NCBI GenBank assembly: GCA_005223085.1
Contig: NJBP01000049.1
Location: 1 to 14,760 of the forward strand
Reading direction: 5' to 3'
Source of the DNA: Candidatus Aerophobetes bacterium Ae_b3b
GTDB taxonomy: Bacteria; Aerophobota; Aerophobia; Aerophobales; AE-B3A
DNA: 14,760 nt
The position numbers were made by a program, and so were the translations under genes. The notes beneath the pieces were generated by a model. It saw only the letters and a list, made by a program, of their open reading frames with translations, had not been told where the DNA came from and did no database searches. Shown one piece after another: positions 1 to 7,164 of the stretch; positions within the stretch are counted from its first letter, which is position 1; every line of letters starts with the position of its first letter.

Positions 1-559
1 TGGTCTCGATGTTACCCACATTGTCCTGGGCCCTGACCACGTAGTAATAGGTTACTCCATCGGTGGTGGAGGTATCGGTATAGGTGGTGGTTCCGGCAGA
101 GACACTAGCAAGAGAGCTGTTATAGTTCTGACCTCCAGAGCTGGTGGCCCGATAGATGTTATACTGAGCTACATTGGTCTCGGGGGAGGATGCGGTCCAG
201 GTAAGCTTGATGCTGCCGCCGGCAATGGCCGTAGCGGTTAAATTAGTGGGAGCGGGAGGACCGGTACCACCAGATGCGGTAGCTGAGACCTCATTGGTGT
301 TGGTTTCGATGTTGCCAGCAGCATCCTGGGCCCTCACCACATAGTAGTAGGTCTGACCATTGGTAGTGGAGGTATCAGTATAGGTAGTAACTCCCGCAGA
401 AACAGTATAGATGGGAGAAGAATAATCTTGACCTGCCGAAGTGGTGGCCCGGTAGATATTATATTGAGACACATCAGTTTCGGGAGAAGAAGCAGTCCAG
501 GTAAGTTTAATGCTGCCGCCGGCAATGGCGGTGGCGGAGAGACTGGTGGGAGCCGGGGG
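1..559 (-). repeat. Adjacent fibronectin type III repeats (second and third copies)
   Basis: FN3 copy 2 (559-272) and copy 3 (259 to the left edge) follow each other without a calcium-loop module between them. By hand alignment 69 of 86 residues are identical, and long DNA runs match, for example around the AIAGGSIKLTWTASSPET segment (near 209-235 and 509-535). This points to recent duplication of the FN3 unit alone. Copy 3 is cut by the window edge. Confidence 0.8.
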
Positions 560-2359
560 AGCCGTATTGTCTAGAGTCAGGTTAATGCTCTTCGTCGCTG
601 TATTTGACGCTGCATCGGTGGCGGTGACCGGGACGCTGTGGGAACCATCAGCTTTAGTATTGACGAGGCTAATAAGATAGCTAATAACATAGATACCCTG
701 TTCAGCCGGCTCATCGGTTTTCCCATCTCCATTATTGTCCACACTATCGGTTCCCCAATTTACCACTGACTCGCCTCCGGTAACATACTGACTATCAATG
801 TTGGAGAAGTCTGCCGTAAGGGTGCAGCCGGTGTTATGATTAGCCAGGGTCACCGTGAGAGTAATGGTGTCTCCGTCCTTGTAGGAGGATTTGCCTGAGG
901 TAATGCTGCTGAAGGAGGGGCCGGCGGTGATCCCGGCTGTGGCTGAGGCCTGGGTAGTGTTGGTATCAGTATTGCCAGCAACGTCCTGGGCTCTTACCAC
1001 GTAGTAGTAAGTTGTTCCACTGGTGGTGGAGGTATCAGTGTAGGTAGTCGTCCCGGAAGCGACCTGGTAGGTGTAGGCGGAGTAACTCTGACCCCCGGAG
1101 CTGGTAGCTCGGTAGATGTTATAGTTGGCTACGTCGGTTTCGGGAGAAGAGGCAGTCCAGCTAAGCTGGATGCTACCTGCCGCAATAGCTGTGGCTACAA
1201 GATTAGTGGGAGAAGGGGGAGCGGTGTTATCCAGGGTAAGAGAGGTGCTGTTGTCAGTGGTGGAGTTACCCACCCCGTCGGTGGCAGTAACGGGAACCAA
1301 ATAAGAGCCATCGCCTATGTTGTTCACCGTACTAATAGGATAGGTAATCACATAGACACCCTGCTCGGCCGGCTCATCTATGTGTCCATCTCCATTATTA
1401 TCCACTCCGTCAGTTCCCCAGTTGTCGAAATCCTCTGCCCCGGTAACATACTGATCATCAATATTGGAAAAATCAGCCGTAAGAGTACAGGCGGTATTAT
1501 TATTGGCCAGGGTTACCGTGAGAGTGACGGTATCACCATCCTTATAAGCTAATTTATCTTTAGTAATGCTGGTAAAAGAAGGAACGGGCGCGGCTTTTAA
1601 TTCAACGGCAGCAATCGCCCATTTGCGGCCGGGGCTGAAAGTAGTGTTGAACGTGTACGTCCCAGCCGTGGGCACCTCCAGATCACCACCCCAGAGGCTA
1701 TCATCATCGGTGGAGCTGGAGCCGGTGGCGGCATCCCATCGCCCGGTGATGTCGGTACCGGAGACGAAGGAGCCGGCCACGTCGCCGCCCCGGACTGACG
1801 CCGCCCCAAAGATGAGGGAGTCGGCGTTCACGTCGGTGATGGTAGTGGTAGCCTCGTTGTTAGTAGGGGTATCATTGGCGCCGGCGGTTTCCCCGATGGG
1901 ACTACTCTGGTGGACACCGGTGAAGTTCACCGCGGCAATCCCGGAGGGGTTTACGGGAGAGGCAAAATGGACAATGACATTCTTCGCGGTCACCACCGGA
2001 GGGTTGACCAGGTACCAGAGCTCAACCCTTTGGTCCTGGTCGGTGGACCCGCCATGGGCTTTCGCCAGCGAGAGGGACTCGTCAGCATAAGTAACCGAGC
2101 TCACCGACTCATCAGCGCGCATCATCACCGCCACCACCAGGAGGCGGTAGGATCCCGAGAAAACCGTGTGCGAGACGACCGCGTCCGAGCGCCATGAATT
2201 AGAAGTATCAAGATAGTGGCTCTGATAGGCAGGAGGATTAGCCGCTTGAGCAACTGGCAGCGGCGTGAGTCCCACTACCAGAGAGATGGCCACGAGAGAG
2301 ACCAGCAATCCAGATAAGAAAAGAATAGATCTTTTCTTAAGAACCAGGGGATATCTCAT
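1..2359 (-). CDS. Secreted multidomain protein with fibronectin type III and calcium-loop modules (3' end outside window)
   Basis: Reading the minus strand from ATG at 2359 gives 786 uninterrupted codons to the left edge, so the C-terminus is missing. Residues 1-39 form a signal peptide: Lys/Arg-rich start, hydrophobic 11-31, cleavage probably after AQA (37-39). Residues 40-257 form a beta-rich domain with an IAAVNFTGV motif (141-149) and a closing WAIAAVELK (247-255); I do not know a family name. Then two composite units follow: beta modules at 260-378 and 481-598, each with a DNNGDG calcium-type loop (320-325, 541-546), each followed by an FN3 domain (381-475, 601-696). A third FN3 starts at 701. 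The ribosome-binding site AAAAGGA lies 6 nt before ATG, and a strong promoter lies upstream. An extracellular, adhesive or structural role is inferred; no catalytic domain is seen. The unseen C-terminus would hold any sorting or anchoring signal. Confidence 0.88.
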   Translation of the reverse strand, partial: MRYPLVLKKRSILFLSGLLVSLVAISLVVGLTPLPVAQAANPPAYQSHYLDTSNSWRSDAVVSHTVFSGSYRLLVVAVMMRADESVSSVTYADESLSLAKAHGGSTDQDQRVELWYLVNPPVVTAKNVIVHFASPVNPSGIAAVNFTGVHQSSPIGETAGANDTPTNNEATTTITDVNADSLIFGAASVRGGDVAGSFVSGTDITGRWDAATGSSSTDDDSLWGGDLEVPTAGTYTFNTTFSPGRKWAIAAVELKAAPVPSFTSITKDKLAYKDGDTVTLTVTLANNNTACTLTADFSNIDDQYVTGAEDFDNWGTDGVDNNGDGHIDEPAEQGVYVITYPISTVNNIGDGSYLVPVTATDGVGNSTTDNSTSLTLDNTAPPSPTNLVATAIAAGSIQLSWTASSPETDVANYNIYRATSSGGQSYSAYTYQVASGTTTYTDTSTTSGTTYYYVVRAQDVAGNTDTNTTQASATAGITAGPSFSSITSGKSSYKDGDTITLTVTLANHNTGCTLTADFSNIDSQYVTGGESVVNWGTDSVDNNGDGKTDEPAEQGIYVISYLISLVNTKADGSHSVPVTATDAASNTATKSINLTLDNTAPPAPTSLSATAIAGGSIKLTWTASSPETDVSQYNIYRATTSAGQDYSSPIYTVSAGVTTYTDTSTTNGQTYYYVVRAQDAAGNIETNTNEVSATASGGTGPPAPTNLTATAIAGGSIKLTWTASSPETNVAQYNIYRATSSGGQNYNSSLASVSAGTTTYTDTSTTDGVTYYYVVRAQDNVGNIET
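269..1582 (-). repeat. Two tandem copies of a calcium-loop plus FN3 composite module
   Basis: Unit A (1582-926) and unit B (919-269) are in-frame copies of about 218 residues. Both contain YKDGDT, LTVTLAN, CTLTADFSNID, the NWGTD...DNNGDG...DEPAEQG loop, LTLDNTAPP, then an FN3 domain with WTASSPET and YYYVVRAQD. Identity is also visible in the DNA, so these are internal duplications within the secreted-protein gene. Confidence 0.85.
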
Positions 2360-2365
2360 TGGAAT

Positions 2366-2436
2366 TCCTTTTAAACTATCGAGTTTGGGACCCATTTTAT
2401 CATCACTATTCTAGTATGCCCTATACATATTGTCAA
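2366..2436 (-). promoter_or_regulatory. Sigma70-type promoter and ribosome-binding site of the FN3-protein gene
   Basis: On the minus strand a perfect -35 TTGACA (2436-2431) is followed by a 17-nt spacer and a -10 TAGAAT (2413-2408), five of six matches to TATAAT. Transcription should start near 2401, giving a leader of about 42 nt with a ribosome-binding site AAAAGGA (2372-2366). A small 5-bp hairpin, AAACT/AGTTT with a 4-nt loop (2386-2373), lies immediately before the ribosome-binding site and may modulate translation weakly. This is the best promoter seen in the window and sits in the only real gap (102 nt) between the two exported-protein genes. Confidence 0.75.
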
Positions 2437-2461
2437 ACTGTCTATTGGGGAAGCACTTCAC

Positions 2462-5400
2462 CTAAAATCTTATTTCTACCTCACAGCCCCCTCCCCAGAA
2501 ATAATAATCCTCACCTTCCCTTACCCTATCTTCAAAATACCCTCCTTCCAATCCCAGTTTCATCTGAACGTTCTTTCCCACCTTATATCCTGCTTCACCA
2601 AAGAGAGTCCACTTTTGGGTATTTTTGCTTATCCGGCCAGAGCTAAGATAATTTTTTTCTCTCTCCCGATCCAACCCGGTAGTAAAATGGACTTTATCCT
2701 CAAAGTTTATGATCCGTCGCAGAAAAGGAATCTTTTTCCCCCAGGGACAAAGAGTAAAATAATCCAGCTTTATCCCGTACCAAGAAGAGAGTTTAACTAA
2801 AATTGCTGGCTCCTGATGATATTTTTTTCTATCCTCGCTAGAATTATAACTAACAGTTAGACTAAGATCCTTGAGGTTCTTAAAATCCCCTTTCCAGACG
2901 AGAGAAGGCCGATAGGTTTGGGTAAAAGATATATTCTCTTTGTGGGTGAGTTTCTGGACATAGCCGGTCATGAGAAGGGAATTGGCAAATAGTCTCCCAG
3001 AGAATCTCCCTATACTCCAAGGGCTCTTGTTCAAATCAATCCTAAGATCCAGACTGGGCCAGGTTCTGATGGTGAGAAGATAAGGAGTTCCTTCCCGGAT
3101 CTTTTTCTCCCTCATATTGCTATAATCAGCTCCAAAATTAAGAAAATCAAAAGGTTGCCATCTCTCTCTTAGACTAAAATTTTCTCTCTTTAAGATCAGC
3201 TTTGTCCTCCCGTCTTTTAAATCGAGAGTCTTTAGTCCCAACTGAGAATCAAGACCCAAGGAGCTGGAAGTATCATGGTAAAGAGCTTCTCTGGCTATTT
3301 CATATTCGGTATAGAGCCTTAAAGTACTCAAAAATTGAGAGCGAAGAAAGAATTCTTTCATTCTCAACGGTAAACTTAGGGAGATTTGAGAATGAGTGGA
3401 GATATCCCTTTTTTGGGGACTCTCAAAAGAGAAACCATCTTCTCTATAGCCACCTTGAAACGAAAGGCGAGGGGAAAGATGAAGGAAGGAAGCCTCTGAT
3501 TCTAATCTAAATTCCTTTTCTCTCAACTTGGGCATAAAAGCCCCCTCAGACATCTCATTAACTTTCGTCTGACTATAGGTGGGCTTGATCTTGAAACTCT
3601 CAAAGGTTTCCCAGGGAAGGGTAATTCGCCACTTTCTTGTTTTCTCTTTTTTATTTTCCCCTGCATCCAGAAAAATTTTTCGCTTTTCTCCTATCTCATA
3701 GGCAGTCTGGATAGAAGTAGGTAGAAACACAAAGCGATAAGGATTCTGGTATTCTAAAGAGACCCCATAGGTATCCTGATTCTCGATCTCGGCCAGAGAT
3801 TGATAATCGGTAACCTTATTTTCCACCCTTAGACCCATCCTGGGCCAACGAGGAAGCAGAAAATCTAATCTGTAGTCTCTTTTCTCCTCCACCGCCTTCC
3901 CCAATAGTTTGCTGCTCAGGGGAGTCTCTCGCACCCATAAGGTGTTGGTTTCCTTTCTGGTAAAACCATATGAGAGGGGAAAATACTCCAGAGGTAAAAG
4001 ATTGATTCCCAGGTGAGATTCTCTCATTCGCTGATGGGTAGGGAGTACCCCTACGGTTCGGAATACCGCATCCAATGTCTTATATTCACTACTAATGGAG
4101 AGGAACTTTCCCAGCTCCATCTTTAATCCCACTCGGTTAGCAAAACCCTCTTCCTTTTTTACCCCCGAGAGAAAGATGTCATTAAAGTAAACTCCTTTGT
4201 CGGGATTAGAATTGAAATTACTTCTTGTTCCTATTCTTAGCTGCTTGATCTCCTGCAGGGAGACGCTTCCCTGGGAAGCTAAATCAGTCTTTATCAGCCG
4301 CCAGCCAGTGAAGTCCACCGTGACTTCCTTTTCTAAATATTCTCCTCCATCGCTAACATCTGAGCCTATACGAAGATAGGCAGAATAGGTATTTTCCTGG
4401 CTGCATTCATCAGATCCCCAAATCCAGAAATTAAGAGTTCGGTAACTGCTAAAGTCTTTAGGACTGATGAAGGTTTGTTGAACATAACCCTCATCTCCCT
4501 GGGCCAGGCCATAGAGAAAAAGGGCTCCCTCTTTTTTTCTTTTGTGATCACGGGTTTCAAAATCTCCGTACATCTCATCATAGTAGCTGCGAAAACCCTC
4601 ATCATCAAAGGGATTATAATCTGGATCATCCTGATTATTTTTGGCTTCAACTTTTAGATTCTGTTTCTGCCAGCGATCCCCCGAAATACTTATTCCAGCA
4701 AATTTAAGGCTTGCCTCACCCGAGTTTCCTTGAATCCATAGACGAAGATGCTTAACTATCTCATTCACCTGGTCCCAATTAGAAGCCCTGGCTAAGGGAA
4801 TAGTGACCTTTCTCCAGCCTGCCCAGCTAATTTTTAAATCAGGCTCAATCGTGTCTCCATATTGAGAATAGTTTTCAGTAGTGCTCAGGTTACCATCGCC
4901 GTCAAGATCCTCAGTGTCCAGTTTTCCGTTACCACTTCCCACTAGTTCTCCACCCAGGTCAATACCGGTGTCCTCTCCCGGATTAAGCTTTCCATCCCCA
5001 TTTTTGTCCTCGGTGTCTAACTCACCATCCCCATCAGCATCCTCACTCACTACCCCCAGATCAAACCATAGTCTCTGTCCCTGACCATCCCCTTTGATCC
5101 ACAGCTCAAGATAGTACCTCTGAGTATAATCCCTTCCTACTTTCGAGATAGGATAAACTAAACTCTCCCAACTCTCGGGCATGGAAAAATCAAAATTGAG
5201 AACCAGAACCTCTATTTGGTCCCGACTCCAGTCAGGATTAATATCCTCACCGGGAATATCTTCACTCCGGATATCAACCCCGCCCCTTTCTCCCAAACTC
5301 GCCAGATCCGGCCTACTTCCGAGCCGCCAGGCATCCTTATCCATAGATAAATCATCGCTAATTTTGGTAGATTCAAAGCTCTCTATAATGGCTTTGCCAA

Positions 5401-7117
5401 AGGTGTTGGGGTCATACAGGCTTCTGGCCACCTCTCCTGAAACCTTTAGATTAAGTGCATGAGCAGGATCGTCTTCTACAGATGAGCCGGGCCCCAAATT
5501 AAACTGGGTGTCCAGTCCCATTGCCTGATGAGAGACCGGAGAAGATCCCACCTGCGGTGGTTGGTTGACGCGGGGAGAACCCTGGGAAAGAAAGGTTGAC
5601 CCTAAAGAAACTCTCTCGTGAGGAACCCAGGCTCCTCGAACTCCAAGAATAGTCGCCTTTCCCCCCATAAAGGGTATCCATTCATAATCTACCTTGATCT
5701 TGGTATCTTCGGTTATGTGAGCTGGATCAAAAAAGGACAAAAAGCCCGAACTATAATCGATTAAATAATCTACCTCTTTGGTTAGCCTCTTTCCATCCAT
5801 CCATACAATTTCACTTCCGGGAATGATGTCAGGATGAAGAAGGTAGACATCAATGGCATGTTTATATTCGGTGTAAATGGTGTACTCATGAGTGGGATGA
5901 GGAGGGTAGGCGTTGGGGAATGGCGGCAGAGGATGAGTAAATTTTAAAACCCCGAAGTCATAATCTATCTCAAATTCATAATTTGAGGTTACGTCACGGC
6001 CGATCAAATCAAAGATGAGAAGAGTAAAATCCTCCCGACGAATTTTCTGGGAGCCGAGATAATAATAGTTTCTTAGCTCGTACTCTTCTATATAGACAGG
6101 AGCCTGCTGTTTCTTTATCATGCGGTATCCTGAGGCTGGATATCGGATACCATCTTTATCCTGGTAGCTAATGGCAATGACAAAATTTTCCTCTATGCTT
6201 CGGCGAAATTTTACTGTTCCCTCCCTTGAGTCCCACAAATAATCTTCTCCCGGGTATTGTAGATCAAAATAGCCAGTATAAGAGTCACTTCCTTCCCCGG
6301 TTACCGTTAGCTTGACCGCGGTTTCATTGTTAGTGCCATCCTGATCATCTAAGTAAACTTCCAAGCTTTGGGAAGTAAGAGGAAGATGGGCAGGATCAAA
6401 GTAAGTCAGGTAATACCTTCTCTTCAAATAAGAGGTATCAGGGATTTCCTTTTTCTCAAAAGTAGTCTTTCCGGTGAAGGTTTTACTCTCTGAGACCCCT
6501 TTGCTCACGCTGCCTATTCCCATAAGGTTAAACCCGCCTTTTTTAGCGGTCACCTTAGCCCCAAAGAGGCTCTTATTATAGGCAAGGAATTCGGTATCAG
6601 GCCAGCCCAATTGAAGATCCCCTAAGGCAACTTCCTGGATGATTTCATTCTCTTTCCCCTGGTAGGTAAGGGATATTTTTTGCTGCTCACTCCGGGGAGC
6701 AGTATCATCATAATCCACATTAGCAAAAATCCTCTCCCCTACCCTTCCCCGCACCTTAACCTGAAGCTTTTGCTGAATTTCGGTTTCTGTGGTAGGCTTC
6801 TTTGGTTCAGTCTGGGCCTCACCTCTTTTAAGATAATGGCGCTGCCGGTATTTTATACCAATTACTTTGCGACCAAAGATCCTCAGGTGAGGTTCCCAGG
6901 AAAGTTGGGTGCTGATGATTCCTTTTTTTTCGCTATTTCCTTCTAACGAGACATCCGCGGCTTCTTCTTTCCACAAAACCCCACCCAACCAGGCCGAATA
7001 GAGTTTTTCCTGGGCTATTTCCCAGAGACTTATCTTTTCGCCTGCTTTTATGGGTCCGGGAAGACAGAAGATCAAAAGGAAAAATAAAAAAAATGGAGCT
7101 GCCCTGCTTATCCGCAA
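2462..7117 (-). CDS. SprA/Sov-like large outer-membrane protein
   Basis: This 1551-residue protein resembles the SprA family, the outer-membrane translocon of the type IX secretion system. A signal peptide (residues 1-25, APFFLFFLLIFCLPG core, cleavage near KA-GE) opens it. Residues 115-245 match the SprA N-terminal pattern: KVRGRVGERIFANVDY, then ENEIIQEVALGDLQL, then NKSLFGAKV and a following YFDPAH. Residues 435-480 hold a VWMDGKRL...DYLIDY segment. Around 577-600 is FESTKISDDL...AWRLGS, and at 684-692 WFDLGVVSED, both SprA-like. EF-hand-like loops lie at 693-749. Two jelly-roll-like stretches (610-815, 850-985) precede a C-terminal half rich in alternating strands ending in Phe, typical of outer-membrane barrels. 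Known SprA proteins are longer (about 2400 residues). The start is TTG with GAGG 9 nt upstream; it is chosen because the signal peptide begins exactly there. No other type IX gene is present, so function is inferred from family resemblance. Confidence 0.72.
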   Translation of the reverse strand: MRISRAAPFFLFFLLIFCLPGPIKAGEKISLWEIAQEKLYSAWLGGVLWKEEAADVSLEGNSEKKGIISTQLSWEPHLRIFGRKVIGIKYRQRHYLKRGEAQTEPKKPTTETEIQQKLQVKVRGRVGERIFANVDYDDTAPRSEQQKISLTYQGKENEIIQEVALGDLQLGWPDTEFLAYNKSLFGAKVTAKKGGFNLMGIGSVSKGVSESKTFTGKTTFEKKEIPDTSYLKRRYYLTYFDPAHLPLTSQSLEVYLDDQDGTNNETAVKLTVTGEGSDSYTGYFDLQYPGEDYLWDSREGTVKFRRSIEENFVIAISYQDKDGIRYPASGYRMIKKQQAPVYIEEYELRNYYYLGSQKIRREDFTLLIFDLIGRDVTSNYEFEIDYDFGVLKFTHPLPPFPNAYPPHPTHEYTIYTEYKHAIDVYLLHPDIIPGSEIVWMDGKRLTKEVDYLIDYSSGFLSFFDPAHITEDTKIKVDYEWIPFMGGKATILGVRGAWVPHERVSLGSTFLSQGSPRVNQPPQVGSSPVSHQAMGLDTQFNLGPGSSVEDDPAHALNLKVSGEVARSLYDPNTFGKAIIESFESTKISDDLSMDKDAWRLGSRPDLASLGERGGVDIRSEDIPGEDINPDWSRDQIEVLVLNFDFSMPESWESLVYPISKVGRDYTQRYYLELWIKGDGQGQRLWFDLGVVSEDADGDGELDTEDKNGDGKLNPGEDTGIDLGGELVGSGNGKLDTEDLDGDGNLSTTENYSQYGDTIEPDLKISWAGWRKVTIPLARASNWDQVNEIVKHLRLWIQGNSGEASLKFAGISISGDRWQKQNLKVEAKNNQDDPDYNPFDDEGFRSYYDEMYGDFETRDHKRKKEGALFLYGLAQGDEGYVQQTFISPKDFSSYRTLNFWIWGSDECSQENTYSAYLRIGSDVSDGGEYLEKEVTVDFTGWRLIKTDLASQGSVSLQEIKQLRIGTRSNFNSNPDKGVYFNDIFLSGVKKEEGFANRVGLKMELGKFLSISSEYKTLDAVFRTVGVLPTHQRMRESHLGINLLPLEYFPLSYGFTRKETNTLWVRETPLSSKLLGKAVEEKRDYRLDFLLPRWPRMGLRVENKVTDYQSLAEIENQDTYGVSLEYQNPYRFVFLPTSIQTAYEIGEKRKIFLDAGENKKEKTRKWRITLPWETFESFKIKPTYSQTKVNEMSEGAFMPKLREKEFRLESEASFLHLSPRLSFQGGYREDGFSFESPQKRDISTHSQISLSLPLRMKEFFLRSQFLSTLRLYTEYEIAREALYHDTSSSLGLDSQLGLKTLDLKDGRTKLILKRENFSLRERWQPFDFLNFGADYSNMREKKIREGTPYLLTIRTWPSLDLRIDLNKSPWSIGRFSGRLFANSLLMTGYVQKLTHKENISFTQTYRPSLVWKGDFKNLKDLSLTVSYNSSEDRKKYHQEPAILVKLSSWYGIKLDYFTLCPWGKKIPFLRRIINFEDKVHFTTGLDREREKNYLSSGRISKNTQKWTLFGEAGYKVGKNVQMKLGLEGGYFEDRVREGEDYYFWGGGCEVEIRF
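4871..5041 (-). repeat. EF-hand-like calcium loop cluster inside the SprA-like gene
   Basis: Residues 693-749 of the SprA-like protein contain four loops in succession: DADGDGELDTED, KNGDGKLNPGED, GNGKLDTED and LDGDGNLSTTEN. The Asp/Asn spacing is that of dockerin or thrombospondin type 3 calcium loops. They interrupt the first jelly-roll-like module, directly after the WFDLGVVSED segment. Confidence 0.7.
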
Positions 7118-7126
7118 TTTACCCGT

Positions 7127-7164
7127 CCTCTGTTTATGATATAGAAAACGGGAAAACTAGGCAA
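7127..7164 (-). promoter_or_regulatory. Possible promoter and ribosome-binding site of the SprA-like gene
   Basis: On the minus strand TTGCCT (7164-7159) is followed by a 17-nt spacer and TATCAT (7141-7136), which matches TATAAT in five of six positions. The -10 box overlaps the hisD stop codon. Transcription would start near 7129, leaving a leader of only about 12 nt with the GAGG ribosome-binding site (7130-7127) at its very start. The -35 box is weak, so this is a suggestion only; the gene could equally be read through from hisD, whose stop is 16 nt before the TTG start. Confidence 0.35.

Noticed and set aside
1566-2090. A 174-codon open frame on the plus strand.
   Set aside because: It is antisense to the GC-rich N-terminal domain of the secreted protein, where high GC lengthens chance open frames. 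It shows no recognisable motif or ribosome-binding site.
2441-2461. Short GAAG/CTTC inverted repeat after the SprA-like stop codon, considered as a terminator.
   Set aside because: The loop would be only two bases and no U-tract follows.
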